22,798 nucleotides of DNA from contig JAJRVC010000209.1 of the NCBI GenBank assembly GCA_024277475.1, positions 1 through 22,798 on the forward strand. Reading direction: 5' to 3'. A program made the position numbers and the translations under genes. Under the pieces are notes generated by a model. It searched no databases. It saw only the letters and a list, made by a program, of their open reading frames with translations, and was not told where the DNA came from. Positions 6,809 to 15,839 of the stretch are shown in pieces. The DNA comes from Deltaproteobacteria bacterium. Lineage in GTDB: Bacteria; Desulfobacterota; Desulfobacteria; Desulfobacterales; JAFDCJ01. Every line of letters begins with the position of its first letter. Position 1 is the first letter of the stretch.

Positions 6809-7654
6809 CTAATATTCCTTCGGGGTTTTATTCAATTGCTCAAGGGTGAATACCGGACCGTCTTTACAGACAAATTCCTGCCCGATGTTACATCGCCCGC
6901 ACATACCGATGCCGCATTTCATACGATTTTCAAGGGACATGATAATTTTATCATGGGAATAGCCCAGTTTGTCCAGAACCGGTTGGGTAAATTTAATCAT
7001 GATCGGCGGGCCACATATGATTGCATAGGTATCGTCATCTGCGGGAGGTGCTTTTTGTTCGGTGATTGTTGGTACAAAGCCGGTATTGTACTTCCAGTTC
7101 GGATCATCGGTACCATCCACCGTGATGTGCATGTTGATATCATCGCGTTTTTCCCATTGTGCCAGCTCATCCCAGTACAGGAGCATACCGGGCGTTCTGG
7201 CACCGTAAATGACATGGATGTCTTTGAATCTTGATCGGTTGGCTGGATCTATCATATAAATGATGGAAGACCGCAGGGTGGTAAAAGCGAATCCACCGCC
7301 GATGATTACTATGTTTTTGCCCTCCAGCCTTTCCCATGGATACCAGTTGCCCATGGGGCCGCGAAGTCCCATAATATCGCCGACTTTCATGGTGTGCAAC
7401 CAGGAAGATACCAGTCCCACTTTGTTGACGGTAAACATGACAAATCCCTTTTCGCTGGGAGACGATGCGATTCCAATAGGGATTTCTCCTTTTCCGGTTA
7501 CGGAAAGTTCAGCGAACTGACCGGCTTTATAGTCAAATTTTTCTTCATCTTCTGAGTTCAGGAAAACGAACCTGAATGTTTTTAAATTTTTATCTTCGGT
7601 TTCGATGGTGATATCATCGATGCGAACCGGATAAGGCAAGTATGGATTTTGCAC
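6809..7654 (-). CDS. flxA: FlxA-like FAD/NAD(P)-binding oxidoreductase with C-terminal [2Fe-2S]
   Basis: A 281-residue member of the ferredoxin-NADP reductase superfamily, like the gamma subunit of sulfhydrogenases and FlxA of the Flx-Hdr complex. It has an FAD-binding barrel (about residues 5-100, with AGQFAEL and LRGPMGN), an NAD(P)-binding domain (VIIGGGFAFTTLRS 116-129 and CGPPIM 214-219) and a C-terminal [2Fe-2S] motif, Cys247, Cys252, Cys255 and Cys263 in CGIGMCGRCNIGQEFVC. It should feed electrons from NAD(P)H into, or take them from, the complex. The GTG at 7654 is preferred because AGGGGG precedes it and homologs begin near NPYLPYPVRI; an upstream ATG at 7696 would overlap flxB by 13 bases. 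Confidence 0.88.
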   Translation of the reverse strand: MQNPYLPYPVRIDDITIETEDKNLKTFRFVFLNSEDEEKFDYKAGQFAELSVTGKGEIPIGIASSPSEKGFVMFTVNKVGLVSSWLHTMKVGDIMGLRGPMGNWYPWERLEGKNIVIIGGGFAFTTLRSSIIYMIDPANRSRFKDIHVIYGARTPGMLLYWDELAQWEKRDDINMHITVDGTDDPNWKYNTGFVPTITEQKAPPADDDTYAIICGPPIMIKFTQPVLDKLGYSHDKIIMSLENRMKCGIGMCGRCNIGQEFVCKDGPVFTLEQLNKTPKEY

Positions 7655-7683
7655 TGTAAGCCCCCTTTTAAATATTCGTTCCT

Positions 7684-8751
7684 CTATGCCGCGCACGTGT
7701 CTTTAGCAGATCCGTAGCTGTTCATCAAATTACAGACACGGCGGATATCAATATTCACCGGACACGAACGTACGCAACGCCCGCATCCAACGCATTGAAT
7801 TCCGACTTCATATTTGTCCACATAATATTTTAATTTGTGCATAAAACGCTGGCGTACCCGGTGCATTTTAGTCCCCCGGGGGTTATGCCCGGTCCCGTGC
7901 ATGGTAAACAGCGGGTACATGCAGCTGTCCCAGTTGCGCATCCGTATGCCTGCCCGACCACGGTTTTCATCCTGAATGTCAAAACACCAACAGGTGGGGC
8001 ACACAAAAGTACAGGTGCCGCAGTTTATGCAGGAAAAAGAAACATCTTCCCAGAAAGGAGCTTTGTAAAGATCGTTTGTATCTATTTCTTTTAATCTGTC
8101 GGTGTTCACAAAACCGGTAATTTTTGCTTCAGCCGCCTGCTTGCCGGTGTTAATCTGCCTTTCGGCGGTATCGGTATCAACAGCCGTATCCCAGCCGGCC
8201 GTATTGATAAATTTGTTGCCTTTTTCCGTCAGTACTTTTGCCAGATAATGATCCTCGGCATCCACCAGCAGAATATCTAACCCCTCTTCATGATACGGCC
8301 CACAGCCGGCGGTGGTGCAAAAGCAACTGCTGCACGGAGCGTCACATGCCAAACCTACCAGGGTGGTGGCTTCACAGGCTTTGATCCAGTAGGGGTCCTT
8401 ATAGTCAGGGGTGTCGAAATTATGATTGACCAGGACTAACGCTTTGGAATCACAGGGCCGAATTCCGATGATGGCCCGCGGAGAATAGTCTTTATCGACT
8501 TCTTTCATGATATGATGATCTTCTGCGGATTCATCCAGGGTGTATTCGAACATTGCTTCCGACTGAGGATAAATTATCGACTTGGGTGACAGACGGGAAT
8601 TTACATAGTTCAGATCCGGAAATTCACCCCCCGCGAGTTCTTTAAAATTATGAAATGCTTCTTCTTTTAGCGGACCGAAAAGGCGATAGGAATCTACTGC
8701 TTTTTTTAGTCCGTCTACCCATTTCTCTTTATCAATCTGTATGACCTGCAT
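7684..8751 (-). CDS. flxB: FlxB-like iron-sulfur protein (sulfhydrogenase beta-subunit family)
   Basis: A 355-residue cytoplasmic Fe-S protein resembling the beta subunit of sulfhydrogenases, AsrA and FlxB. The N-terminal part has GIRPCDSKAL (about 96-105) and a cysteine-rich stretch CDAPCSSCFCTTAGC (136-150), both usual in this family. Two [4Fe-4S] ferredoxin motifs follow: Cys241/244/247/251 (CINCGTCTFVC) and Cys320/323/326/330 (CVGCGRCVRSC). It likely passes electrons between FlxA and the Hdr-like subunits. The ATG at 8751 has AAGG before it; a start at 8817 would run through repeat DNA and is rejected. It lies between the FlxC-like and FlxA-like genes. Confidence 0.88.
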   Translation of the reverse strand: MQVIQIDKEKWVDGLKKAVDSYRLFGPLKEEAFHNFKELAGGEFPDLNYVNSRLSPKSIIYPQSEAMFEYTLDESAEDHHIMKEVDKDYSPRAIIGIRPCDSKALVLVNHNFDTPDYKDPYWIKACEATTLVGLACDAPCSSCFCTTAGCGPYHEEGLDILLVDAEDHYLAKVLTEKGNKFINTAGWDTAVDTDTAERQINTGKQAAEAKITGFVNTDRLKEIDTNDLYKAPFWEDVSFSCINCGTCTFVCPTCWCFDIQDENRGRAGIRMRNWDSCMYPLFTMHGTGHNPRGTKMHRVRQRFMHKLKYYVDKYEVGIQCVGCGRCVRSCPVNIDIRRVCNLMNSYGSAKDTCAA

Positions 8752-8790
8752 AGCATTTGCCTTTATTAACGCTTTTTCTATTTTTTCAAT

Positions 8791-8869
8791 GGGACACGGA
8801 TTTTCACGGATAAACACGGATGTTATTTTTTTTCTTTAAAATCCTGGTTATCTGTGTTCATCGGTGTCC
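8791..8869. repeat. GGACACGGAT microrepeat with inverted partner
   Basis: The left part has GGACACGGATTTTCACGGAT and then AAACACGGAT, tandem versions of (A)CACGGAT. The right part (8850-8869) is ATCTGTGTTCATCGGTGTCC, an imperfect inverted copy. It fills the gap between the FlxC-like gene and flxB. Confidence 0.65.
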
Positions 8870-8875
8870 AAGCTA

Positions 8876-9823
8876 TTACTTTATAAAATCATCCGGATCT
8901 CCAGGTTTATAATTATCCAGCGGCGGACGTACATCCAGCGACATGCCCGCTTCCCATTCGAACAGATCGGAACAGTCTTTTTCCAGCTTTCGGGTCAACA
9001 GCCGCATGTTGATGCCCACCGGACAGGCCCGTTCGCAGGAACCGCAGTCCGTGCACCGGCCGGCACAATGATAGGCCCGCAAAAAATGAAATGTTTTGAC
9101 ATCAATAGGATCCTGGCTTTTGCCTACCCACTGGGGTTGTGATTCATCCACAAAGCAGGTGGGACAGTAACAAAGCGGACAGGCATTGCGGCAGGCATAA
9201 CAGCGGATGCAGGGCGAAAGAAGGTTCTCAAAAAAATTCCATTTTTCTGCGGGTGACATGGTTTCGATTTCGCGAACATCCGCGTAGCGGTCGAGGTCTT
9301 GCTGTTCTTCAACCAGGTCGGCTATCAATTCATCGTATTCCACCGGGTTGCGATGCACGCAAAGTGTGCAGTTTTGCTGGAGAACGTCTTTTTTATTTAA
9401 AACCTTATCGAAACCGTTGCCCTTTACCGTAATGTTGTTTTCGTCTTCGATAACTTCCCTGATTTCACCGTCAAACATGGAATTAATTTTACGCTTATCA
9501 ATCATCCCTTTGCAGGGGACCCCGATGATGACGAGTTGCTCCCGCTTTATCTTATTTTCGATGATGTGGGTGACGATGTTTCTGGAATCGCATCCTTTGG
9601 CGATAATCCCAATTTTTTCCTTGCGATCGGTCAGGTAGTTAGCCAGATTGATTCCGCAGTTGCTGTCCCAGATCAGATTTTGGATGTCCTGCTCAGTTCT
9701 GGCAAAATAAGGTTCATTCATCATGGGCACGGTACCCTTGCGGAAACCGATCACGACATCCACGGTGCGCTCTTTGAGGAGCCTTTCGGAAACTTCCTTT
9801 ATTCTTTCGATATAACTTGTCAT
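8876..9823 (-). CDS. FrhB/FdhB-type iron-sulfur protein, FlxC-like subunit
   Basis: A 315-residue protein related to the F420-hydrogenase/formate-dehydrogenase beta family by its N-terminal half: GIIAKGCDSRNIV (72-84), GVPCKGMID (101-109) and CTLCVHRNP (152-160). The C-terminal half carries two [4Fe-4S] motifs, Cys205/208/211/215 (CIRCYACRNAC) with further nearby Cys (CYCPTC), and Cys257/260/263/267 (CTDCGSCERAC). It could bind a flavin and move electrons between MvhD and FlxB. From its place in a flxDCBA-like order it is probably the FlxC counterpart; that name is inferred from position. The ATG at 9823 begins one base after the mvhD stop, showing translational coupling; a TTG nine bases upstream is not needed. 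Confidence 0.85.
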   Translation of the reverse strand: MTSYIERIKEVSERLLKERTVDVVIGFRKGTVPMMNEPYFARTEQDIQNLIWDSNCGINLANYLTDRKEKIGIIAKGCDSRNIVTHIIENKIKREQLVIIGVPCKGMIDKRKINSMFDGEIREVIEDENNITVKGNGFDKVLNKKDVLQQNCTLCVHRNPVEYDELIADLVEEQQDLDRYADVREIETMSPAEKWNFFENLLSPCIRCYACRNACPLCYCPTCFVDESQPQWVGKSQDPIDVKTFHFLRAYHCAGRCTDCGSCERACPVGINMRLLTRKLEKDCSDLFEWEAGMSLDVRPPLDNYKPGDPDDFIK

Positions 9824-9824
9824 C

Positions 9825-10256
9825 TTAAGCAACCTTAGCCTTTGTTTTTAAGAAAGTTTGATTGGGTCCGAGGGCCTTAACGGCGTCGGTGACTTCGTTG
9901 ACAACGGTTACGAATTTAGTGGATTCAGCCGACGAGACCCAGGAGAACTGAATGCGGCCGGGTTCGATTCCTATAAGTTCCATCAGATTTTGGAACAAGG
10001 CGAATTTGCGACGGGCATAGTAATTACCTTCCAGGTAATGGCATTCACCCGGATGTCACCCGGAGACCCAAACACCATCTGCGCCTTCACGCAGTGCCGC
10101 CAGGAAAAATTTGGGATCCATCCGCCCCGTGCAGGGGATACGAATGATCCGGATGTTGGCAGGATATTCCATCCTGCTGACGCCGGCGAGATCGGCGGCG
10201 CCATAGCTGCACCAATTGCACAAAAAAGCCGCAATTTTTGGTTCCCACTCAGACAT
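9825..10256 (-). CDS. mvhD: MvhD/FlxD-family electron-transfer subunit, selenoprotein
   Basis: A 143-residue MvhD-family protein when the UGA at 10058-10056 is read as selenocysteine (Sec67). The N-terminal half has [15 protein letters not shown] and PCTGR. The UGA falls in [21 protein letters not shown], exactly where other MvhD proteins have Cys or Sec in the (C/U)HPGxCHY motif. The frame then runs on through conserved sequence to TAA at 9825. A SECIS-like hairpin follows the UGA. MvhD carries a [2Fe-2S] cluster and passes electrons to HdrA; in Flx-Hdr it is FlxD. The ATG at 10256 has AAGGAG ten bases upstream. A standard gene caller would truncate this gene. Decayed repeat DNA separates it from hdrA. 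Confidence 0.93.
10023..10058 (-). promoter_or_regulatory. Sec UGA codon and bacterial SECIS-like hairpin in mvhD
   Basis: The UGA (10058-10056) is followed after 16 bases by a perfect 6-bp stem AUUACC/GGUAAU with the loop UGGAA (10039-10023). A guanine in the first two loop positions and a UGA-to-loop distance of 22 bases fit the published bacterial SECIS pattern. Confidence 0.75.
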
Positions 10257-10275
10257 TGTTGTATTTCTCCTTAAA

Positions 10276-10345
10276 TTACGCATTTTGTGTTGCGCGTTGC
10301 GAGATTCGCATATTGAGTTTCGTGATTCGCCAAGCGCATTACGAG
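10276..10345. repeat. GTTGCGCGTTGCGAGATTCG microrepeat tract
   Basis: Degenerate units such as GTTGCGCG, TTGCGAGATTCGC, TTTCGTGATTCGC and GCGCATTACGAG. It lies between the decayed four-helix-bundle gene and mvhD and ends just before the mvhD ribosome binding site. Confidence 0.65.
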
Positions 10346-10362
10346 TAAACTTGCTATCCTGC

Positions 10363-10531
10363 CTATCTCCATTCTTTTTCGACGTATTGAATATATTTAT
10401 TGAGTTTTCTGCCTAACTCATCATACCCTACGAGAAAGAAGTCAATTTCTTTGTTAAACAACTCATGGGTGTCTTTTATGCACTTTAACTGCTAATTCAT
10501 ATGAAAGTTGATAAATTTCCAGATTTTTCAC
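10363..10531 (-). pseudogene. Decayed four-helix-bundle (S23/TIGR02436-like) gene
   Basis: Only the two ends of a four-helix-bundle protein survive. The front starts with a GTG at 10531 after TAGGAG and reads VKNLEIYQLSYELAVKVHK before a stop. In another frame the back reads [18 protein letters not shown] and Arg, then TAG at 10363, the usual C-terminus of this family. Intact members are about 115-130 residues, so roughly half is deleted and a frameshift separates the parts. Relatives occur as insertions in 23S rRNA genes, and the accessory protein Avd of diversity-generating retroelements has the same fold. It is bounded on both sides by microrepeats, and the block sits between hdrA and mvhD. 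Confidence 0.8.
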
Positions 10532-10549
10532 CCAATCTCCTACTTAGTT

Positions 10550-10642
10550 TCCAACCTGCAACTAGCTTCCTTTAACGCGAACCTCGTAGCCAGTAGCCCG
10601 TAACACGTACCCCGCACCTCGCAACGCGATACCCGCAACCCG
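10550..10642. repeat. CGTAACACGTACC/GCAACCCG microrepeat tract
   Basis: Units of the form AACGCGAACCTCGTAGCC, AGTAGCCCGTAACACGTACC, CCGCACCTCGCAACGCG and ATACCCGCAACCCG in tandem. It touches the hdrA stop codon and, with 10276-10345, brackets the four-helix-bundle remnant. Confidence 0.75.
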
Positions 10643-13600
10643 TTAAACAGCCTCACGCAAAGAAAAGATTTGTGAAAAAATCTGGTCGTTGTCGAAGCCT
10701 TTCAAATGGATGGCACCGGAGCGACAGGATGCCACACAGAGACCGCATCCTTTGCACAGAACCGGATTAATCTGAGCCCTTCCGGTCCAGGGGCCGTCTT
10801 CTGCGAAAAACGGCGCCGAATAGGGGCAGACCGACACGCAAACCCCGCATTGACTGCACATGGGCGGCGCGGTCTCGGCCACGGTGCCACTGGTATGAAT
10901 GGTTTTCCGTGCCAGCAGGGTCATGGCGCGTGAGGCAGCCGCCCGTCCCTGGGCGATGGATTCATCAATGGGTTTCGGATAATGGGCTAAACCGCAAAGA
11001 AAAACGCCGTCAGTTGCAAATTCGGAGGGTCCGAGTTTGGCATGGCGCTCCACAAAAAAACCATCGTCGTTTAACGGCACTTTGAAAAAATTTGCCAGTT
11101 GTTCGTCTCTGTTGGGAACAATCGCCGTGGCCAGGCTGAGCAAATCGGTTTCTATTTGTACGAGTCGACCTAGAATGGGGTCATTGGCCTTTACCAGAAG
11201 TTTACCGCCTTCTAAAATCACTTCCGGTTTTTGGTCGAGGCTGAACCGCATGAAAATAACCCCGGCCTGGCGAGCTTCTTTGTAAAGGTATTCCCGTTCA
11301 CCGTACGTTCTAATGTCCCGGTAGAGAATAATAACGATCATGTCGGGATTCAGTTTTTTTAACTGCAGGGCGTTGTCAATTGAGTGTGTGCAGCAAACCC
11401 TTGAACAATAGGGCCGTTGAGGTTCCCTAGAGCCGACACACTGGATGAAAACCGCCGTGTTGAGCTTTTTCAAGCCGGGATCCCCGTCGATAAATTTTCT
11501 GTCAAGTTCCAGGCTGGATAAGATGCGCGGGTCATCCCCATAATGATATTCGGCAGGTTTTAAGGGCGATGCGCCGGTGGCCATCACGGCAACACCGCAT
11601 ACCAGTTCTTCCTCACTGCCGTTGGAAGACAAAGTGGCTTCGAAATTTCCGACAAATCCCTCAACCTTGGAAAGAGTCGTGTTCAGATGGGCATGGATGT
11701 GTTTATTTTTTTGAACTTCCTTTATCAGACCGGATAGTTTTTTTTGAATCTCCTCGCCGGTTACGGTTTTATAAAGATTTAAAGCCTGGCCGCCAAGCTC
11801 AGCGCTACGTTCTATGATGTGGGTTTCATAGCCCTGATTCGCCAGGCTTTTGGCCGCTGCCATACCGGAAATGCCGCCGCCGATCACCATGGCCGTCTGG
11901 TTGACTTCAAGTTCGGCTTCGCTGAGCGGCTCCATCAGGGTTACTTTAGATACGGCCATGCGCACCAGGTCCTTGGCCTTTTTGGTGGCGAATTCGGGGT
12001 TGTTTTTGTGTACCCAGGAGTCCTGGTTGCGAATATTGGCCATTTCAAAAAGATATTTGTTTAACCCCGCATTTATCAATGTTTCCTGAAACAAGGGTTC
12101 ATGGGTTTTAGGTGTACAGGCAGCGACCACGACCCGGTTCAAATTCTTCTGTTTGATGATCTGGGACATGGTTTCCTGGGTGTCCTGGGAACAGGAATAC
12201 AGGTTGTCACTGGTAAACACCACATAGGGCAGTGTCTTGGCATATTCGGCCACCGATGGTACATCGACGACACCGGCGATATTAATACCGCAGCGGCAGA
12301 CAAATACGCCAACCCGCGGACGTTCATTGGTGACATTGGTTTCCGGTATGGTTTCCGGGATTTTGGTTTCGCTGTTGCGGGCGGAACTCAGCATTTCGCC
12401 GGCCGCCGCCGCTGCCGCACTGGCATCTATCACTGCCTGGGGTATGTCCTTGGGTCCTTGAAAGGCACCACAAACATAAATACCTTTTTTAGAGGTGGCC
12501 ACCGGATCAAAGGTGTCGGTTTTGCAGAAATTTCCTGCCGTTAGTTCAAGACCCAGACGCTCGGCCAGTTTGACTGTTTCGGGTGATGTCTGTAATCCTA
12601 CCGACAGCACGATCATATCAAAGGTTTCCAACTTTAATTCGCCGTATTCATCCACGTAACGAACAGAAAGATCGTCGCTGTTTCGCAGCGGATCAATGGA
12701 ATGGACCCGGCTGCGCAGGAAACGAACGCCTTGTTTTTCCCGGGCATTGTCGTAAAACCGTTCAAATTCTTTGCCATGGGTGCGCATATCCATGAAGAAT
12801 ATGGCGCAATCAAGGTCATCACCGGCATGCTCTTTGGCAATGACTGCTTCTTTGATCGCATACATGCAGCAGACCGAGGAGCAGTAAGAATTGTCGCAAC
12901 GGTTCAAATCTCTGGATCCGACGCATTGAAACCAGGCAACCTTTTTGGGTTCATTGTGGTCGGAAGGCCGCACAAGATGGCCGCCGGTGGGACCCGAGGC
13001 AGACAAGATCCGCTCCATTTCCATGGAGGTGATGACATTGGGGTGCTTGGTGTAGTTGTAGGAATCAAATTTTGAAGGATCGAACGGCTCAAAACCGGGC
13101 GCCAGAATGATCGATCCTACGTTTAGTTCGATGACTTCATCCTGCATGGAATGATCAATGGCATCCACACCGCAGAAATCCACACAGATTTTACAGCCGC
13201 CGGTTTTGAAATGAATGCACTTGCTGCGATCGATGGCCGGTGTGTTGGGGACCGCCTGGGCATAGGGCACATAGACAGGCTTACGTCCGGTCAATCCCAT
13301 CTCATATTCGGAAGGAATCGGTTCTGCTTCGAGCAGCGTGTGATGCTGTTTGATTTTATCCAGGGTGATGTGGCCGGTGGGACAGACCGATGCGCAGGCA
13401 CCACAGGCGATGCAGGCCTCGGTCTGGAGGTGAAACGGCGTGTCCACTTTCATGTCGACCCCACGCCCGGTTAAGCTAATGGCGCTGGTTCCTATTTTTT
13501 CACAGGTGCGAACGCACAGCCCACAAAGGATGCAGGTATCGTTTTCCTTTTTAAAACGGGATTCCTGGATGCCATACTGTTCGGCCATTTCCTGCAAAAG

Positions 13601-13900
13601 AGGAACATCCGGACAGCGGGACAGCAGCAATTCGACGATTAACTTGCGGCCCTGATGGACCCCTTCGGAGTCAGTGTTGATCTCCATGCCTTGCCAGATC
13701 GGGTAATTGCAGGCGGTGACGTAACGGGTGCGGCGGCCGTCAAAGAGCTCCACCGTACACAGGCGGCACATACCGGCCGGTTCCAGTGCCTTATGGTGGC
13801 AAAGGGTCGGTATGTCGACACCAAATTTTTCCGCCACTTGAAGGATATATTGTCCCTCTTCGCCCTGGACTGTTTTGCCATTGAGTTTGAAAGTAATCAT
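10643..13900 (-). CDS. hdrA: Fused NuoG-type/HdrA electron-bifurcation subunit with two HdrA modules, the first lacking its Rossmann segment
   Basis: A 1085-residue fusion. Residues 1-80 form a [2Fe-2S] domain (Cys34, 45, 48, 64), followed by [4Fe-4S] motifs at Cys123-133 and Cys163-173, as in NuoG-like and HydA-like proteins. From about 198 (YEMGLTGRKPVYVPYAQAVP) it enters HdrA in the middle: a ferredoxin-like motif (Cys228-243), the HdrA cluster motif CVGSR...YCSSVCC (326, 340, 344, 345) and an FAD segment VCGAFQGPKDIPQAV (476-490). The N-terminal Rossmann and DCxMC part is missing. A second HdrA module follows, with CRCGIN (535), GGGISGM (674-680), CVGSR...YCSRVCC (821-837) and two C-terminal [4Fe-4S] motifs (1015-1025, 1049-1059). 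It is the likely flavin hub of the complex. AAAGG precedes the ATG, 13 bases after nuoF. Confidence 0.93.
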   Translation of the reverse strand: MITFKLNGKTVQGEEGQYILQVAEKFGVDIPTLCHHKALEPAGMCRLCTVELFDGRRTRYVTACNYPIWQGMEINTDSEGVHQGRKLIVELLLSRCPDVPLLQEMAEQYGIQESRFKKENDTCILCGLCVRTCEKIGTSAISLTGRGVDMKVDTPFHLQTEACIACGACASVCPTGHITLDKIKQHHTLLEAEPIPSEYEMGLTGRKPVYVPYAQAVPNTPAIDRSKCIHFKTGGCKICVDFCGVDAIDHSMQDEVIELNVGSIILAPGFEPFDPSKFDSYNYTKHPNVITSMEMERILSASGPTGGHLVRPSDHNEPKKVAWFQCVGSRDLNRCDNSYCSSVCCMYAIKEAVIAKEHAGDDLDCAIFFMDMRTHGKEFERFYDNAREKQGVRFLRSRVHSIDPLRNSDDLSVRYVDEYGELKLETFDMIVLSVGLQTSPETVKLAERLGLELTAGNFCKTDTFDPVATSKKGIYVCGAFQGPKDIPQAVIDASAAAAAAGEMLSSARNSETKIPETIPETNVTNERPRVGVFVCRCGINIAGVVDVPSVAEYAKTLPYVVFTSDNLYSCSQDTQETMSQIIKQKNLNRVVVAACTPKTHEPLFQETLINAGLNKYLFEMANIRNQDSWVHKNNPEFATKKAKDLVRMAVSKVTLMEPLSEAELEVNQTAMVIGGGISGMAAAKSLANQGYETHIIERSAELGGQALNLYKTVTGEEIQKKLSGLIKEVQKNKHIHAHLNTTLSKVEGFVGNFEATLSSNGSEEELVCGVAVMATGASPLKPAEYHYGDDPRILSSLELDRKFIDGDPGLKKLNTAVFIQCVGSREPQRPYCSRVCCTHSIDNALQLKKLNPDMIVIILYRDIRTYGEREYLYKEARQAGVIFMRFSLDQKPEVILEGGKLLVKANDPILGRLVQIETDLLSLATAIVPNRDEQLANFFKVPLNDDGFFVERHAKLGPSEFATDGVFLCGLAHYPKPIDESIAQGRAAASRAMTLLARKTIHTSGTVAETAPPMCSQCGVCVSVCPYSAPFFAEDGPWTGRAQINPVLCKGCGLCVASCRSGAIHLKGFDNDQIFSQIFSLREAV

Positions 13901-13913
13901 CTCTGTTTTTCCT

Positions 13914-15815
13914 TTACACTACAACAATCGCATCGAATTTGCATGCATCGTAGCAAATGCCGCATTTAATACATTGATCCTGGTGCAGTTCATGGGGTTT
14001 CTTCTTTTTACCGCTGATGGCGTCCTGGGGGCATTTGCGTGCACAGACCTGACAACCGGTACAGGCTTCAGAATCAATTTCATAGTGAAATAAGGGTTTA
14101 CACACACCGGCCGAACATTTTTTATCCCGGATATGGGCCTCGTACTCCCGGCGAAAATAAAGGACGGTGGTTAACACCGGATTAGGCGCGGAGGTGCCCA
14201 GCCCGCACAGCGAAAATTTTTGCACCATGCTGCCCAACTCCTCCAGAAGTTCAATGTCGCCCTCCTTGCCGCGGCCCTCACAGATGTTGTTCAACACCGC
14301 AAGCATCTGTTTAATCCCTTCGCGGCAAGGGTTGCATTGACCGCAGGATTCTTCTTTGAGGAAATCTAAAAAATATCGGGCCACATCCACCATACAGGTG
14401 TCCTGGTCCATTACGATCATTCCGCCGGAACCCATAATGGAACCTACTTCGGTCAATTTTTGATAATCTACCGGCAAATCCAAAAATCTTTCCGGAATAC
14501 AGCCGCCCGAGGGCCCGCCGGTTTGAACGGCTTTGAAGGCCTTCTTTTTGGGGACCCCGCCGCCGATATCAAACACGATATCTCTGAGGGAAATCCCCAT
14601 GGGAACCTCCACCAGACCGGTATTTTTAATTTTGCCCACCAGGCTGAAGGCTTTGGTGCCTTTACTGTGGTCGGTGCCCAAGCCGGCAAACCATCGGGCA
14701 CCTTTTAAGATGATGGCCGGAACATTGGCATAGGTTTCCACATTGTTGAGGTTGGAGGGGTTGTCTCGAAAGCCTTTTTCCACCGTGTGGACATATTTTG
14801 CCCGCGGTCTGCCGACATTGCCTTCCAAAGAGGCCATCAATGCGGTGGACTCGCCACAGACAAAAGCACCGGCCCCGGTGGATATTTTGATGTGAAAAGT
14901 AAAATCCGTTCCGGCAATGTCGTCACCCAGCAATCCGTATGCTTCGGCATCCTTCAGAGCGCTGACCAGCCTTTTGACGGCCAGAGGATACTCATTGCGG
15001 ACATAAATGGAGCCCTGGCTGGACCCAATGGCCCTTGCCGCGATCAGCATACCTTCAATGACGCTGTGGGGATCGCCTTCCAATATGCTTCTATCCATAT
15101 AGGCGCCCGGGTCACCCTCATCTGCATTGCAGATAATGTATCGCTCCCCCTTCTGCCGGGCGCATGTCGCCCATTTGATTCCGGTAGGAAATCCGCCGCC
15201 CCCGAGCCCCCGCAAGCCTGAGTCTTTTATGATGCCGATAATGTCGCCGGGATCAATTTCATGTAATGTCTGAATAAATGCCTGATATCCTCGCTTGGCG
15301 ATGTATTCTTCAATGCTGTCAGGATCGATATAACCGCAATTGCGCAGGGCAATCTTCACCTGTTTGCTGTAAAAGGGAATATCTTCCAGAAATGGAATGC
15401 CCTCCAAGGGTTTAACCTCTGCCAGGGGGTTGTCGATTTTTTCCTCCAAAATGCAGCGTGGATCCCGCATCTGACCGAGGATCCACTTTTTCTTGAAATC
15501 CCCGTCCAGATAGCCCCGGATTGTGTCGGCGATTTTATCGGCGGTGATATGTTTGTACATCACCCGGGGTTTGCCGTATCCAAGGATCTCAACCAACGGC
15601 TCTTCCTCGCAAAAACCGATACAGCCGGTTTGGCAAACTTGAATTTCGGAACCGGCGGGATAGATTTTCTGAGCTTTTTCAAAAGATTCCAGTGCCCCGG
15701 CTGCGATACCGCAAGATGCCATGCCGATATTGATCTTAACGACGTCCGGCCAGTACAGTCTTTTTTGATATTGTCGGCTTATTTTCTCTAAGTCTTCGGC
15801 AGACTGGATTTTCAT
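13914..15815 (-). CDS. NuoF-like NADH-binding flavoprotein with extra ferredoxin domains
   Basis: A 633-residue subunit of the type found in HydB of bifurcating hydrogenases, NADH-linked formate dehydrogenases and BamH, rather than plain complex I. Order: N-terminal thioredoxin-like [2Fe-2S] domain (Cys35, 61, 65, 69), NuoF core with the FMN/NADH site GLGGGGFPTG (203-212) and NADEGDPGAYMDR (230-242), SLBB region, N3-type cluster Cys491/494/497 with Cys537, then two C-terminal [4Fe-4S] motifs (Cys585-595 and Cys615-625). It should oxidise NADH or reduce NAD and pass electrons to the HdrA-like subunit. It follows nuoE by 24 bases. GAGG lies about ten bases before the ATG. The gene is intact. 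Confidence 0.95.
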   Translation of the reverse strand: MKIQSAEDLEKISRQYQKRLYWPDVVKINIGMASCGIAAGALESFEKAQKIYPAGSEIQVCQTGCIGFCEEEPLVEILGYGKPRVMYKHITADKIADTIRGYLDGDFKKKWILGQMRDPRCILEEKIDNPLAEVKPLEGIPFLEDIPFYSKQVKIALRNCGYIDPDSIEEYIAKRGYQAFIQTLHEIDPGDIIGIIKDSGLRGLGGGGFPTGIKWATCARQKGERYIICNADEGDPGAYMDRSILEGDPHSVIEGMLIAARAIGSSQGSIYVRNEYPLAVKRLVSALKDAEAYGLLGDDIAGTDFTFHIKISTGAGAFVCGESTALMASLEGNVGRPRAKYVHTVEKGFRDNPSNLNNVETYANVPAIILKGARWFAGLGTDHSKGTKAFSLVGKIKNTGLVEVPMGISLRDIVFDIGGGVPKKKAFKAVQTGGPSGGCIPERFLDLPVDYQKLTEVGSIMGSGGMIVMDQDTCMVDVARYFLDFLKEESCGQCNPCREGIKQMLAVLNNICEGRGKEGDIELLEELGSMVQKFSLCGLGTSAPNPVLTTVLYFRREYEAHIRDKKCSAGVCKPLFHYEIDSEACTGCQVCARKCPQDAISGKKKKPHELHQDQCIKCGICYDACKFDAIVVV

Positions 15816-15839
15816 GGTTTGTTGCCTCGCAGGGTTGTA

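Noticed and set aside
10056..10283. Truncated 75-residue MvhD as the real product.
   Set aside because: The frame beyond the UGA is conserved MvhD sequence and has a SECIS-like hairpin, so readthrough as selenocysteine is far more likely.
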